From Maribacter_C sp947494565 (GTDB lineage Bacteria; Bacteroidota; Bacteroidia; Flavobacteriales; Flavobacteriaceae), in assembly GCF_047345415.1 (NCBI RefSeq), contig NZ_JBLFEP010000001.1, positions 124,001 to 188,000 on the forward strand: 64,000 bases of DNA, in the 5' to 3' direction. Position numbers and translations under genes: made by a program. Each line of letters opens with the position of its first letter. Within the stretch, counting starts at the first letter, position 1. Of the stretch, positions 36,503 through 45,903 are shown piece by piece. Under the pieces are notes generated by a model. That model had not been told where the DNA came from. It saw only the letters and a list, made by a program, of their open reading frames with translations, and ran no database searches.

Positions 36503-38722
36503 TTAGTCTTTTTTCAAGGTAAACACCACCTTGGTACCCGAACCATCGGATTCCAGATCGGATATATGCACATCTACCTTGTCTTTATACATATCGTTTA
36601 AAATGGCAACTCGCTTTTTGATGTTGCCCATACCTTTTGATTTCTGTTTCTTCTGATTGACCGTTTTCAATTCGGCCGACTTCTTTCTACCGATTCCAGT
36701 ATCCGAGATGGTCATGGTGACGGTATCTTTATCTTTTTGTTTCAAATGGATTTTCAAATACCCCTTTTCCTTTTTATACCGCAACCCATGCCAAATCGCA
36801 TTTTCAATATAGGGCTGTAAAAGCATGGGCGGAATTTGAAATGCCGAAACGTCGACATGCTCGTCAATGGTAATTTCATAGTCGAACTTATCGGAAAAAC
36901 GGGAGTGCTCGAGTTTCACATAAAGCTGTAGGAGCTCTAGTTCCTTGGCAAGAGGGATAAAGTCTTCATCTGAGTTTTCCAAAACCGAGCGCATCAGGGT
37001 CGAAAACTCGCTTAAATAGCGATTGGCACTTCGTTCATCGCTCTTTGCGATGTAGTTGTTGACGGAATTAAGTGCATTGAAAATAAAGTGCGGGTTCATT
37101 TGTGAGCGCAGTGACTTCAATGCCAACAGATTATTCGCCAATTTTTGCTGCTGATTGCTCCTGTAAAAGAAGAAGGTAGCCAAGGCCAACATAATTACCC
37201 CTAGTATCAAGGAATAGATCACCCATTTTTGACGTATGTTGTTTTCCCGAACCAACTCTTGTTCCGTCAAAGCCAGATCATATTTACTTTGGGATAGTTC
37301 GCGCTCCTGCTCAAGGCCCGAAATCCGGCTTTGTTTGGCGGAAATCTCTCGATTAAAGCGAGCGGCCCTTGAGATTTCCTGTTCTTTTCGGATATACAAG
37401 GTATCGACTACCGAAACGTATGCTTGATAGGTTTCCAAAGCCTTGGTGAAGTCTCCTTTGTACTCATATACTTCGGATAATTTACGGGTAGCATCTTTTT
37501 GAACAATTAAATCATCTTCAGTATCCGCCTGTACAATACTCTTTTCGAGATACGGAATCGCCTTTTCATACTGATCTTGGGCAATATAAGCGTTCGCGAT
37601 TTTATAATTGATGCGTTGTGCCGAGATGGTATCGGGCACTATGGATATGCCCTTGGTCTCTACCTTGGCTTCAGGGAGTTTTTTTAGTTCGTTAAGGCTC
37701 CTTTTTCGCAATTCTATTTCCTCATCATATCGCCTTTTTTTGTTGTAAAAGTCGGCTACCTTCTCTTTCTCCTGAATTGCGCGTTGCGGCGCTTGACTTT
37801 CCGCTAACTTCAATGAGTTACCATAAAACCCTTCAGCTTCAATGCCACGGTTATCCTTGGCATAGGCATCAGCAATTTTTGAATTTAAATCGGTCATTTT
37901 CGGGGCAATCTGACTCTTACGCGCCACGGCCAGCCCTTCTTCATAAAAGTCGACTGCTTTATCGGTTTGTCCCAATCCGGCATAGGCATCTCCAAGACCC
38001 TCAAGTAACTGTACGCGTTGAAATGGAACCATACCTTTTACGCCAATTAATGGGAGCAGGGTCGATTCCGCACTGGCATAATCGTTGTTCAATAGGTAGA
38101 CCTGGCCTAAGAAGATGGTGGTTTTAGTGGACTTTGACGCCTCCAAGGCGTCTAAAAAACTAGTAATGGCGAGATCGTATTGCCCATGATAGCGATACAC
38201 CTCGCCCAGAACGGTGAGCGAGGCGGCCAATTCCTTTTTATTAGACCGTTTTCCAAGTTGCGCAATGGATTGCGTTATAAAATCAATACTTTTCTCTATG
38301 TCTTGTTTTTTATACAGATTGGCCGAATCAAGATAGCTCTGATGCATTGCGACCACATCGGTAACGGAACTACTTTTTGACCTGACCTTTTGTTTTTTAG
38401 ATAGCTCGGCAGCATCATAATTTTTCACCAAAACATCCACATCTTCATCGGTACGAACGCGATGCCGAATGGTTTCTATTTCCGCACTACTAAAAATCAA
38501 CACATCGCCAATAGCCACGGAAATCTCATATTCCCCCAAACCATTGGTAATTGTATACGCGCCCCTGTTGGACGAGACCTCGACTCCTGAAATAGGCGTG
38601 TGGTTTTCCGCCCCGCGGACCGTTCCCTCTATTCGAACATTTCTTCCGCTTTCGGGCACTTGCGCGATAAGGGTAACGCATCCGATGAAAAAGAAAATCA
38701 GTATGTGTTTCAGTTTAGACAT
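36503..38722 (-). CDS. LytS-type TPR sensor histidine kinase with N-terminal carboxypeptidase-like beta domain
   Basis: A 739-residue membrane protein. A signal peptide (1-20) leads to a CarboxypepD_reg-like beta sandwich (~28-100, Ile-Glu-Gly-Thr-Val-Arg-Gly-Ala-Glu). Some seven or more TPRs (~135-450) lie in the periplasm, then a coiled coil and one transmembrane helix (~500-520). The kinase core is of the His_kinase (PF06580) type with Gln-Met-Asn-Pro-His-Phe-Ile-Phe-Asn-Ala-Leu (phospho-His near 543) and an ATPase with Asp-Thr-Gly-Ile-Gly. The TPR/beta sensor suggests detection of a protein or envelope component. It is translationally close-coupled to the LytTR regulator. Confidence 0.9.
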   Translation of the reverse strand: MSKLKHILIFFFIGCVTLIAQVPESGRNVRIEGTVRGAENHTPISGVEVSSNRGAYTITNGLGEYEISVAIGDVLIFSSAEIETIRHRVRTDEDVDVLVKNYDAAELSKKQKVRSKSSSVTDVVAMHQSYLDSANLYKKQDIEKSIDFITQSIAQLGKRSNKKELAASLTVLGEVYRYHGQYDLAITSFLDALEASKSTKTTIFLGQVYLLNNDYASAESTLLPLIGVKGMVPFQRVQLLEGLGDAYAGLGQTDKAVDFYEEGLAVARKSQIAPKMTDLNSKIADAYAKDNRGIEAEGFYGNSLKLAESQAPQRAIQEKEKVADFYNKKRRYDEEIELRKRSLNELKKLPEAKVETKGISIVPDTISAQRINYKIANAYIAQDQYEKAIPYLEKSIVQADTEDDLIVQKDATRKLSEVYEYKGDFTKALETYQAYVSVVDTLYIRKEQEISRAARFNREISAKQSRISGLEQERELSQSKYDLALTEQELVRENNIRQKWVIYSLILGVIMLALATFFFYRSNQQQKLANNLLALKSLRSQMNPHFIFNALNSVNNYIAKSDERSANRYLSEFSTLMRSVLENSDEDFIPLAKELELLQLYVKLEHSRFSDKFDYEITIDEHVDVSAFQIPPMLLQPYIENAIWHGLRYKKEKGYLKIHLKQKDKDTVTMTISDTGIGRKKSAELKTVNQKKQKSKGMGNIKKRVAILNDMYKDKVDVHISDLESDGSGTKVVFTLKKD

Positions 38723-38944
38723 CTTACAAACTCTACAACGTAAACTTAGCTGATTTATGAGTTACAAAAAAATCGGTCACTCCCAGAAATAAGCCTTTAA
38801 TAGACCTTTTCCATCACTTTACGAAATGAAAAATCACGTTTACGCATTGAAAGCGCCTGTTTACTCATTCCTCATTTTTTTAGAAAAAGTTCAAACCTAC
38901 TTTTACCCCGAATCAAACCTATAAAGGAATTTTAAAACAAAAGA

Positions 38945-39802
38945 ATGAAGCCTTTCGCAAAGAAGCATATCAAAACCACTATCGCCTTGCTTTTGCTGGT
39001 ATTTATCGGGCTATTTATTTTCCGATTGTCCTATGGATATCAGACACAGCCTAACGGCATGATTCCGGGCACGGAAAACGCTGAATCTTTACTATTGCAA
39101 TCGCCATTATTGGGCATTCGTAAAAACTATGCTTCCAAAAAGTATCAGCAGAACTCCGGTCTGGCATCTCCAGCAGTTGACCAGAAGTATGAGAAAATAG
39201 CTGATATCAAGTCATTTACGACCCAATTCGAAGCCATGGAAAAAAATATCAGACTTCACATAAAAGGGTATGACGGGCTTATACAGTTCGAAAACAAAAG
39301 TGGAAATAAAGGGTATCGAAAGCTCAACCTGATTATTGGAATTCCACCCGAGAATTTTGATTCTATCTATAATCGTCTCATCACGGTAGGAAAAATTCAG
39401 TCAAAGCAAATCACGAAGACTGATAAAACAAATGAATACAAAGAGCTCAACGCCAAGAAAACATCACTTGAAAAAATTCGAGCTTCGTTGATAGAGCTCA
39501 AATCAAAAGGAGGGAGAATAGATGAATATATGCAGCTCGAAAACCGGATTCTCGAAATAGAACAACAGCTGCAAGCGCTGGGTGTCAGTCTGGGGAATTT
39601 TGATGACGAAAATGAATTTTGTACGGTAAACGTTTTGTTATCGGAAGGAAGAGTCACTGAAATCGGAATCATGCACCGCGTGAAAGTCGCGATGGAATGG
39701 ACTATAAAGACCTATGTAATGCTCATGTTGTCCCTGACCTTCATGACGCTCTTCGCATACCTGCTTTTGTTATCGATTGAAAAAATAAGAACTAAAATTT
39801 AA
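38945..39802 (+). CDS. DUF4349 membrane protein
   Basis: A 285-residue protein with an N-terminal membrane helix (~11-30), a DUF4349 domain with a central coiled coil (~150-215, rich in Lys, Glu, Leu) and a C-terminal membrane helix (~252-278). Typical DUF4349 features are Ile-Gly-Ile-Pro-Pro-Glu-Asn-Phe-Asp and the Arg-Ile-Leu-Glu-Ile-Glu-Gln-Gln-Leu helix. The role is unknown; members are often lipoproteins, but here Cys anchoring is absent. The VWA gene follows 62 bp later on the same strand. Confidence 0.82.
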   Translation: MKPFAKKHIKTTIALLLLVFIGLFIFRLSYGYQTQPNGMIPGTENAESLLLQSPLLGIRKNYASKKYQQNSGLASPAVDQKYEKIADIKSFTTQFEAMEKNIRLHIKGYDGLIQFENKSGNKGYRKLNLIIGIPPENFDSIYNRLITVGKIQSKQITKTDKTNEYKELNAKKTSLEKIRASLIELKSKGGRIDEYMQLENRILEIEQQLQALGVSLGNFDDENEFCTVNVLLSEGRVTEIGIMHRVKVAMEWTIKTYVMLMLSLTFMTLFAYLLLLSIEKIRTKI

Positions 39803-39864
39803 TATAAATCAACAGATTTACGCTAAACGTAGGGCGGAATCGCAGCATCTAAAAAAAGTTAATC

Positions 39865-41046
39865 ATGAAAAAATCAAAATTACTCATAGGGTTATCACTC
39901 TTTTGCTTGACCACCATGTCGATACATGCCTGTGCACCGGAGAAAGAGAAGAAAAACAATGCCACACTGCTGGTAGAAGCAATTTCCAAAGAAGAAAAAA
40001 AAGAAGCGAACAATGCCGTAAAAATCGCACTGCTCCTTGATACTAGCAATAGTATGGATGGGCTTATCAATCAGGCCAAAGCACAACTATGGGACATTGT
40101 CAACAAATTTACCCATGCCAAATGCGGTAACGACGTACAACCCAGTTTACAGATCGCCCTATATCAATACGGCAATGATGGTCTTTCTGCACGAGAGGGT
40201 TATATTCAACAGGTCTTGGGATTTAGTGATGATCTGGATGAAATCTCGGAAAAACTGTTTTCCTTGACCACCAATGGGGGCGAGGAATTCTGTGGGGCGG
40301 TCATACATACCTCGTTAAAACAATTGGAATGGGGGAAAAATCCTGATAACCTCAAAATGATATTCATTGCCGGGAACGAACCGTTCACTCAAGGAAAGTT
40401 GAACTACAAAGACGCAGTAGCGAATGCCAAGGAGAAAGATATCGTAGTGAATACCATTTTCTGCGGTGACTATGAGCAAGGAATTCACACAGATTGGAAA
40501 AACGGAGCCACGCTGACCGGCGGTGAATATATGGCCATCAATCACAACAAGCAAGTGGTGCATATCGCCACCCCGTACGACAAGGTTATTATTGAACTGA
40601 ATTCAAAGTTGAACAAGACTTATATCTCCTACGGATCATTGGGTCAAGCCAAAATGAAATTGCAATCAGCACAAGATATGAATGCCATGGAAATGGAAGA
40701 AGGTGTTGCGGTTAAACGTGCCGTAAGTAAGAGCTCAAGACTGTACAAAAACAACAGTTGGGATCTCGTTGATGCGGTCGAGGATGATATCATCGAAGTA
40801 GATGAAATCAGCAAGGAGCAATTGCCCCAAGAGCTCAGAAGCAAATCCGATACAGAAATCGAGGCTTACATTGTCGAAAAGAAAACAGAGCGAAATCGGA
40901 TTCAAATGGAGATTCAGGAACTCAATAAAAAACGAGAGGCCTATATCGCAAAGAATCAAAAAGAAGAGACTAAGGGGGAATTGGAAAATGCGATGATCAA
41001 GGCCATTACCCGACAAGCGGAAAACAAGAATTACAAGTGGGAATAA
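39865..41046 (+). CDS. Secreted von Willebrand factor A-domain protein
   Basis: A 393-residue protein with a signal peptide ending His-Ala-Cys23, which could be lipidated. A VWA domain (~50-245) has the metal-ion-dependent adhesion site Leu-Leu-Asp-Thr-Ser-Asn-Ser-Met-Asp. The C-terminal third is a charged coiled coil (~325-390). VWA domains bind protein ligands through a divalent metal; the ligand here is unknown. With DUF4349 it forms a two-gene + strand unit that ends in a strong terminator. Confidence 0.82.
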   Translation: MKKSKLLIGLSLFCLTTMSIHACAPEKEKKNNATLLVEAISKEEKKEANNAVKIALLLDTSNSMDGLINQAKAQLWDIVNKFTHAKCGNDVQPSLQIALYQYGNDGLSAREGYIQQVLGFSDDLDEISEKLFSLTTNGGEEFCGAVIHTSLKQLEWGKNPDNLKMIFIAGNEPFTQGKLNYKDAVANAKEKDIVVNTIFCGDYEQGIHTDWKNGATLTGGEYMAINHNKQVVHIATPYDKVIIELNSKLNKTYISYGSLGQAKMKLQSAQDMNAMEMEEGVAVKRAVSKSSRLYKNNSWDLVDAVEDDIIEVDEISKEQLPQELRSKSDTEIEAYIVEKKTERNRIQMEIQELNKKREAYIAKNQKEETKGELENAMIKAITRQAENKNYKWE

Positions 41047-41118
41047 GCAACCGACCAAATCTCAGAAACCACATTCTGAAATAAAAATTGTTGAACGCAG
41101 TTGGTTGGTGTTTAGCAG

Positions 41119-41156
41119 TGGGTCTGTCAAGTTTTTCTTGACGGGCCCATTTTTTT
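41119..41156 (+). terminator. Rho-independent terminator after the VWA gene
   Basis: A 13-bp stem with two G-T pairs (41119-41131 with 41137-41149), a TTTTT loop and a run of seven T. It overlaps the stop codon region of the converging PorP/SprF gene. Confidence 0.9.
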
Positions 41157-42147
41157 ATTGGGCCGCTGGGCAATAACAGTCGTACTTTCTTTCGGATTGA
41201 CCGAAATCATACCCCAAGGTAATCTGGTGAAATCCTCCGTTGTCAAATCGGATATCACCCATTTGATACGAGTAGTTATACGACACCAGAAAATTACCGA
41301 TGTTGGCTCCAACTATGGGAGTTATCAATTGCAGGCGCTGTTCTCCAAAACTACCATCGGTTTGAAACTGCGCACCATCAAAACTTCTGCGATACGAGAG
41401 TCCGCCCCAAATTCTTCCAAAATCAACATCCTTGTATATTTTGGCATTGATATCGAGCGTTTTTTCCTTAGTAAAATCAGTAAGTTGGAATAAGACCGAG
41501 GGTTCGATCTGCACTTCGTTTTTACCAAAAATGTAACCTGCTGAGACCAAGTACCTCCTTAAATTGTCAAATTCAATAGCCGAATATAGATCTCGCCCGG
41601 TTCCCAGTATATTGAGGGCCGCAAAATGGGCATAGAATTCCATTTTGCTATAGGAGACTCCCAAATCCATGTTGAAATAGCTTACACTGTTGTTTGAACC
41701 CGTAATCACGGGGTCAGGTATGACCGATCTAAATTCCGACTCGTCGAGGTTACTTTGCAGCAACCCGCCACTTAATCCAAAGGAAAGCTGGTTCAGATAC
41801 CGAATATCACCGCCTAATTTGAGGTGATGCGCGTAGGTCAACTTGACCCCGGTCTGCGAATGATATCCATTGGCATCGTTAAAAACAATCGCTCCAATAC
41901 CGCTATTTGACTCTCCCAATCTAAAATGAGCATTTAACGTTTGTAAACTTGGTGCCTCATCAACATTGAACCATTGTTTTCTTGCAGTTCCCCTAATCTT
42001 ACCTCCCTCACCGATACCGGCCATAGAAGGATAGACCAAGTAATAGTTGTCTGCCAAATAATCAAAATATACAGGTATACCTTCTTGCGCAAATGACGTA
42101 AAGCCAAACACGATGAAAGCAAATAGGGACGTCAGACGAAGCTTCAT
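41155..42147 (-). CDS. Second PorP/SprF-family type IX secretion membrane protein
   Basis: A 330-residue outer-membrane barrel with a signal peptide (~1-20, ending Ser-Phe-Ala-Gln). The family pattern of Tyr-Tyr-Leu-Val-Tyr-Pro-Ser-Met-Ala-Gly and alternating beta strands ends Thr-Leu-Gly-Tyr-Asp-Phe. Unlike the PorP/SprF protein at 29-30 kb it has no adjacent sorting-domain client or OmpA partner, so its client must be encoded elsewhere. I chose the start at 42147 because the signal peptide begins there. It ends inside the terminator of the convergent VWA gene. Confidence 0.85.
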   Translation of the reverse strand: MKLRLTSLFAFIVFGFTSFAQEGIPVYFDYLADNYYLVYPSMAGIGEGGKIRGTARKQWFNVDEAPSLQTLNAHFRLGESNSGIGAIVFNDANGYHSQTGVKLTYAHHLKLGGDIRYLNQLSFGLSGGLLQSNLDESEFRSVIPDPVITGSNNSVSYFNMDLGVSYSKMEFYAHFAALNILGTGRDLYSAIEFDNLRRYLVSAGYIFGKNEVQIEPSVLFQLTDFTKEKTLDINAKIYKDVDFGRIWGGLSYRRSFDGAQFQTDGSFGEQRLQLITPIVGANIGNFLVSYNYSYQMGDIRFDNGGFHQITLGYDFGQSERKYDCYCPAAQ

Positions 42148-42345
42148 ATAAGCGTTGGAGATAATATTAGAATCTACTAAATATACAGTATAACGGCTGA
42201 ATTGCAACAATATTATCTTAGTTTTGCTTAGTATTTATGTCCAGAGAAAATGTTCATGACGAACTGGTCAAAATAAATCTTAATATACTAAGTTTTACAA
42301 CGGTCAATTATCTCTGACCGACAACGAACAACTAAAAGCAAGCAG

Positions 42346-43248
42346 ATGAAAGAATATTCGATTACCGTAGTACCGACGAATAATCCAACCATACTGAAAT
42401 TCGAGACCAACCATTTCATTTCAAAACATAAGAATTACGAATTCAAGAATATAGATGAAGCCAAAAATTCTCCTTTGGCGCAACAGCTCTTCTATCTTCC
42501 TTTTATTAAAACCGTTTATATCTCGGGTAATTTCATTGGCCTTGAACGATTCGATATTGTGGAATGGAGCGATGTAAAAGATGAAGTGGCACAGCAGTTG
42601 GTAGAGTACCTCAATGCTGGAGAACCAGTGGTATTGGAAGACGGTCCTGCCAAGCAAGTTGCCGTTACCGTATATGCGGAGGTCACCCCAAATCCGGCAA
42701 CCATGAAATTCGTGGCTAGCCGTAAAATAGTGCCGGCTACCTTCGAGTTTAAAAATATCGAGGAAGCCAAGAATTCAGAGCTTGCCACTGCCCTTTTTCA
42801 ATTTCCTTTCGTGAAGCAGGTCTTTATCGATGAAAACTATGTTTCGGTGAGCAAATATGATGTTGCCGAATGGGATGATATTACCATGGAACTCCGAGAA
42901 CTCATACGGAATTTTATTGCGGACGGGAAGGAAGTGGTTGCTACTGACAAAGTCACGCCTTCAGCGGAAAAAGCCCCTACAACCGATAAGGAAGCTATGG
43001 CATACGATGACACCTCTCTTCAAATCATCGATATTTTAGAAGAGTACGTGAAGCCCGCAGTTGCCAGTGATGGTGGCAACATTCTCTTCAAATCGTACGA
43101 AGAGGAAAGTAAGACCGTGAATGTTATTCTACAAGGGGCCTGTAGTGGTTGTCCTTCATCGACCTTTACCTTAAAAAATGGAATAGAGACCATGCTCAAA
43201 AATATGATGGGCGACAAGGTCAATGAAGTCGTTGCGCTAAACGGCTAA
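42346..43248 (+). CDS. Nfu-type iron-sulfur cluster carrier with two N-terminal Nfu_N domains
   Basis: A 300-residue cytoplasmic protein. Two consecutive Nfu_N-like domains (~1-90 and ~105-190) share the pattern Asn-Pro-(Ala/Thr)-x-(Met/Leu)-Lys-Phe and Lys-Asn-Ile-(Asp/Glu)-Glu-Ala-Lys-Asn-Ser. A Pro/Lys linker leads to the C-terminal NifU-like domain (~225-297) with cluster-binding Cys266-Ser-Gly-Cys269. It would carry an Fe-S cluster to client enzymes. The duplicated N-domain is typical of Bacteroidota Nfu proteins. The dodecin gene follows on the same strand, 70 bp away. Confidence 0.92.
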   Translation: MKEYSITVVPTNNPTILKFETNHFISKHKNYEFKNIDEAKNSPLAQQLFYLPFIKTVYISGNFIGLERFDIVEWSDVKDEVAQQLVEYLNAGEPVVLEDGPAKQVAVTVYAEVTPNPATMKFVASRKIVPATFEFKNIEEAKNSELATALFQFPFVKQVFIDENYVSVSKYDVAEWDDITMELRELIRNFIADGKEVVATDKVTPSAEKAPTTDKEAMAYDDTSLQIIDILEEYVKPAVASDGGNILFKSYEEESKTVNVILQGACSGCPSSTFTLKNGIETMLKNMMGDKVNEVVALNG

Positions 43249-43318
43249 TTTTAGGAGGGGTTTTTCGGACAATTTCGTTTTTAATTTGTACTTTGAGAAA
43301 AATCTAAACACATACATT

Positions 43319-43519
43319 ATGGCAGTTTTAAAAGTAATCGAAGTATTGGCGAACTCAGAAGAAAGTTGGGAAGACGCCACCAAAAAAGCAGTGGCCCAAG
43401 CCTCAAAATCAGTAAAAAATATTCGCTCGGTTTACATTCAAGAGCAAAGCGCTAGTGTCAAAGATGGTGAAATCGATGATTATAGAGTGAATGTAAAAAT
43501 TACGTTTGAGGTGAAGTAA
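43319..43519 (+). CDS. Dodecin, flavin-binding/storage protein
   Basis: A 66-residue protein with the dodecin fold: Val-Ile-Glu-Val-Leu-Ala-Asn-Ser-Glu-Glu-Ser-Trp-Glu-Asp-Ala near the start and Asn-Ile-Arg-Ser-Val-Tyr-Ile at mid-length. The first motif holds the Trp that stacks on flavins in bacterial dodecins. It assembles into hollow dodecamers that sequester flavin. The ATG at 43319 gives the standard Met-Ala-Val-Leu-Lys-Val start. A strong terminator follows 18 bp after the stop. Confidence 0.93.
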   Translation: MAVLKVIEVLANSEESWEDATKKAVAQASKSVKNIRSVYIQEQSASVKDGEIDDYRVNVKITFEVK

Positions 43520-43537
43520 GCATATTACAGAAAAGAC

Positions 43538-43570
43538 AAAAAGCGCGAACCTATCGGTTCGCGCTTTTTT
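43538..43570 (+). terminator. Rho-independent terminator after the dodecin gene
   Basis: A 14-bp stem (43538-43551 with 43556-43569) with loop TATC and a long T tract. It closes the nfu-dodecin unit. Confidence 0.92.
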
Positions 43571-43739
43571 TATTTATTAGTTTCAAAAATGACGTGATGT
43601 ACCAATGCTCACAGACCATTTTTCTATAGTTCATGTCCACTGCTTCTAGCAACTAGAAAAAAGGTGCGATCTTCTAATCCGGACATTACAGATAAAGTAG
43701 CTTACCCTTCTACATACAACATCAGTACAGCACACCAAC

Positions 43740-44414
43740 TCAACCTTTCTTTGTCTGCAAAATAAAATCTTTCAAGTAAAAAGGTTCAAAATAGGCCACA
43801 TCTTCAAACTCTTGCCCTTGAAATTTTTCAAAAGACAGGCGGGCCATTTCTTTAGCCGATGGAACGGCCTGTGTATCAAAACTGAAATTTGGATTATCTA
43901 AAACTTCTTGACATTTGGTAGCACCATTGCCAATAAGGTGCACCCTGCCCTTTTCGGCGAATTCAGCAAATGAATCGGCCGTTATGACTTCGGCTTTGGT
44001 CGCTCTAATTTCCTTTCCATCAACATCAAATACGGCAGCATAGACCTCCATACGCCGTGCATCTAGAACCGGGATGATATAGTCAACGGCCTTGGCATCA
44101 TTTTGGCTTGCCAGACTTTGCAGGGTCGCTATTGAAATCAATGGCTTGCCCAACGCAAAACAGAGCCCTTTCGCAGACGAAACCCCAATCCGCAACCCAG
44201 TATAGGAACCGGGGCCTTTACTGACAGCAACGGCATCGACATCCATCAAGGTCATCGATGCTTCTTCGACCACTTCTTGAATAAACACATGCAACTGTTC
44301 TGAATGGGAATAATTCGGGGTATTCCGCTCTTTAATCGAGACGATTGCCCCGTCTCGGGCGATACTGACCGAGCAGTTTGTGGTTGCCGTTTCTAAATTG
44401 AGTATTACTGCCAT
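43740..44414 (-). CDS. tsaB: tRNA threonylcarbamoyladenosine synthesis protein TsaB
   Basis: A 224-residue ASKHA-fold protein that supports TsaD in making t6A at tRNA position 37. Motifs seen: Leu-Asn-Leu-Glu-Thr-Ala-Thr at the N-terminus, His-Ser-Glu-Gln-Leu, and Gly-Pro-Gly-Ser-Tyr-Thr-Gly-Leu-Arg-Ile-Gly. The ATG at 44414 gives this start directly. A TAATTTTG box ends only 8 nt upstream, so the transcript may be nearly leaderless, and a GTG at 44423 would lie inside the promoter. The gene is on the minus strand after the export cluster, separated from it by a terminator. Confidence 0.93.
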   Translation of the reverse strand: MAVILNLETATTNCSVSIARDGAIVSIKERNTPNYSHSEQLHVFIQEVVEEASMTLMDVDAVAVSKGPGSYTGLRIGVSSAKGLCFALGKPLISIATLQSLASQNDAKAVDYIIPVLDARRMEVYAAVFDVDGKEIRATKAEVITADSFAEFAEKGRVHLIGNGATKCQEVLDNPNFSFDTQAVPSAKEMARLSFEKFQGQEFEDVAYFEPFYLKDFILQTKKG

Positions 44415-44422
44415 AGCGCGCA

Positions 44423-44430
44423 CAAAATTA
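44423..44430 (-). promoter_or_regulatory. Candidate -7 box TAATTTTG for tsaB
   Basis: The minus strand reads TAATTTTG, an exact TAnnTTTG match, 8 nt before the ATG. It implies a very short 5' leader and argues against the upstream GTG start. No -33 TTG was located. Confidence 0.4.
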
Positions 44431-44446
44431 CGCTTAAATAGGGCAT

Positions 44447-44490
44447 AAAAAAAGACCCATTGCAGTTCTTTCGAAGCTGCCGGGTCTTTT
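44447..44490 (-). terminator. Terminator at the end of the export cluster
   Basis: AAAAGACCC (44450-44458) pairs with GGGTCTTTT (44482-44490), with an inner GCAG/CTGC helper stem, and reads into a T run on the minus strand. It lies between the TolC-like gene and tsaB. Confidence 0.82.
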
Positions 44491-44508
44491 CCAATTAAAC
44501 ACTAACTT

Positions 44509-45858
44509 TTAATTTAATTGAATCGGAAGTCCGAAATAGAATTCCAGTACTTTCAATCTGAAAATATAATCGTATTTAGTTCGCACTACGTCGGCCTCTG
44601 CATTATCAACACGCGATTGTGCCTGGCTAAAATCAAAGGCGTTCATTAAGCCCACGTCGTATCGTTCTTTTGAATAATCATATGCAAGGCGCCTGGCCTC
44701 TAATGTCTTTTGCGCAGCCTCATAGGCCTTGGCAAAACTAATGACATCCACATAGGCTTGATTGATATCCGTTTCGAGCTGTAGCTTGTTTTGTTCGAGC
44801 TGTAATTGTGCCTGTTGCACATTGATTTCAGACCGTCTTATATTATTTCTATTGGTAAAACGATTGAAAATAGGTACGTTCAATTGCACTCCGTATGAAA
44901 TACCGTCATTCAACCATAGTTGGTCCGTAAAGCTTTCCCTTTCCAACATGCCTGTGACATTATTGAATCGCTCTTGATCTGAATACCGGGTGTTGTAGTT
45001 GAAAAATGCTCCAAGAGTTGGTAATAAAGCGCCTTTGGAAATTTTCAAATCTTGTTCCGCCAGCGTCACATTGCTCTCAGCAAACTTGATGTCATTTCGA
45101 AAGCTCAGCGCTGTCGCATAAATCTCTTTCGGTGTTCGGTTCGCCACTTCAGACGGGGGAACTTCGAGGTCAACATCGGCCACATCAAAATTTTCGTAGT
45201 CGGTAAGTTGTAATAACTGCGCTAAATTTATTCGGGAAATCAATACCAAGTTTTCGGTATTCACGATTTGTTGTTCTTGTCCTGCAGCCGTTGCTTCTAT
45301 TTCCAGCAAATCCCCTTGAGGCACAACGCCAGCTTCAACCAGCTCCGCAGTACGCTTCATATCCTGCTCGGTTACCGCATATTGGGCTTTTTGCGTCACT
45401 AAAGTCTCTTTATTCGAAATAATACTCAGGTACGCATTAGCCACATTCAGACGAATATCATCCTTAAGATCATCCAAACGGTATTGATTGGCAAGGGCAT
45501 TCATTTTGGCCCGCCTAAGACGATTGATATTCCGCATCCCGTTAAAAATGTTAACGGTCGAGGTCAGGTTACCATTTCCGGTTAGTATGGTAGTCGTCAC
45601 CGGTTCTTGTGTTGTCGGGTCAAATGAAAGACCTGTACTTGCCGAAGTACTGACCTGTGCGTTCGCATCGGGCAAGAAGTTACCCAGCGCATCGGAATGG
45701 TCGAGTTTGGCGTTCTCAAGGTCCAACTCGAACTGCGCTATGGAAATATTGTTTTCCTCTGCGTAAACGATACACTCTTCAAGCGTCCATTTCTTTTGTT
45801 GGGCGAAGACCATACCCATTGAAAATACCAGCAGTAGCACTGAAAGTCTAAATTTCAT
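44509..45858 (-). CDS. TolC-family outer-membrane efflux protein
   Basis: A 449-residue protein with a signal peptide (1-19, ending Val-Phe-Ala-Gln) and two outer-membrane efflux (OEP) repeats dominated by long helices, as in TolC. Trp-Thr-Leu-Glu-Glu-Cys-Ile near the start is typical of Bacteroidota members. It would form the trimeric exit duct for the two adaptor proteins encoded upstream. It is last in the minus-strand unit, 45 bp after an adaptor gene, and is followed by a terminator. Confidence 0.93.
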   Translation of the reverse strand: MKFRLSVLLLVFSMGMVFAQQKKWTLEECIVYAEENNISIAQFELDLENAKLDHSDALGNFLPDANAQVSTSASTGLSFDPTTQEPVTTTILTGNGNLTSTVNIFNGMRNINRLRRAKMNALANQYRLDDLKDDIRLNVANAYLSIISNKETLVTQKAQYAVTEQDMKRTAELVEAGVVPQGDLLEIEATAAGQEQQIVNTENLVLISRINLAQLLQLTDYENFDVADVDLEVPPSEVANRTPKEIYATALSFRNDIKFAESNVTLAEQDLKISKGALLPTLGAFFNYNTRYSDQERFNNVTGMLERESFTDQLWLNDGISYGVQLNVPIFNRFTNRNNIRRSEINVQQAQLQLEQNKLQLETDINQAYVDVISFAKAYEAAQKTLEARRLAYDYSKERYDVGLMNAFDFSQAQSRVDNAEADVVRTKYDYIFRLKVLEFYFGLPIQLN

Positions 45859-45903
45859 GTCTTGATTTTTTGATTAGCTATTTTGATTGATGTTCTCTTT
45901 GTA

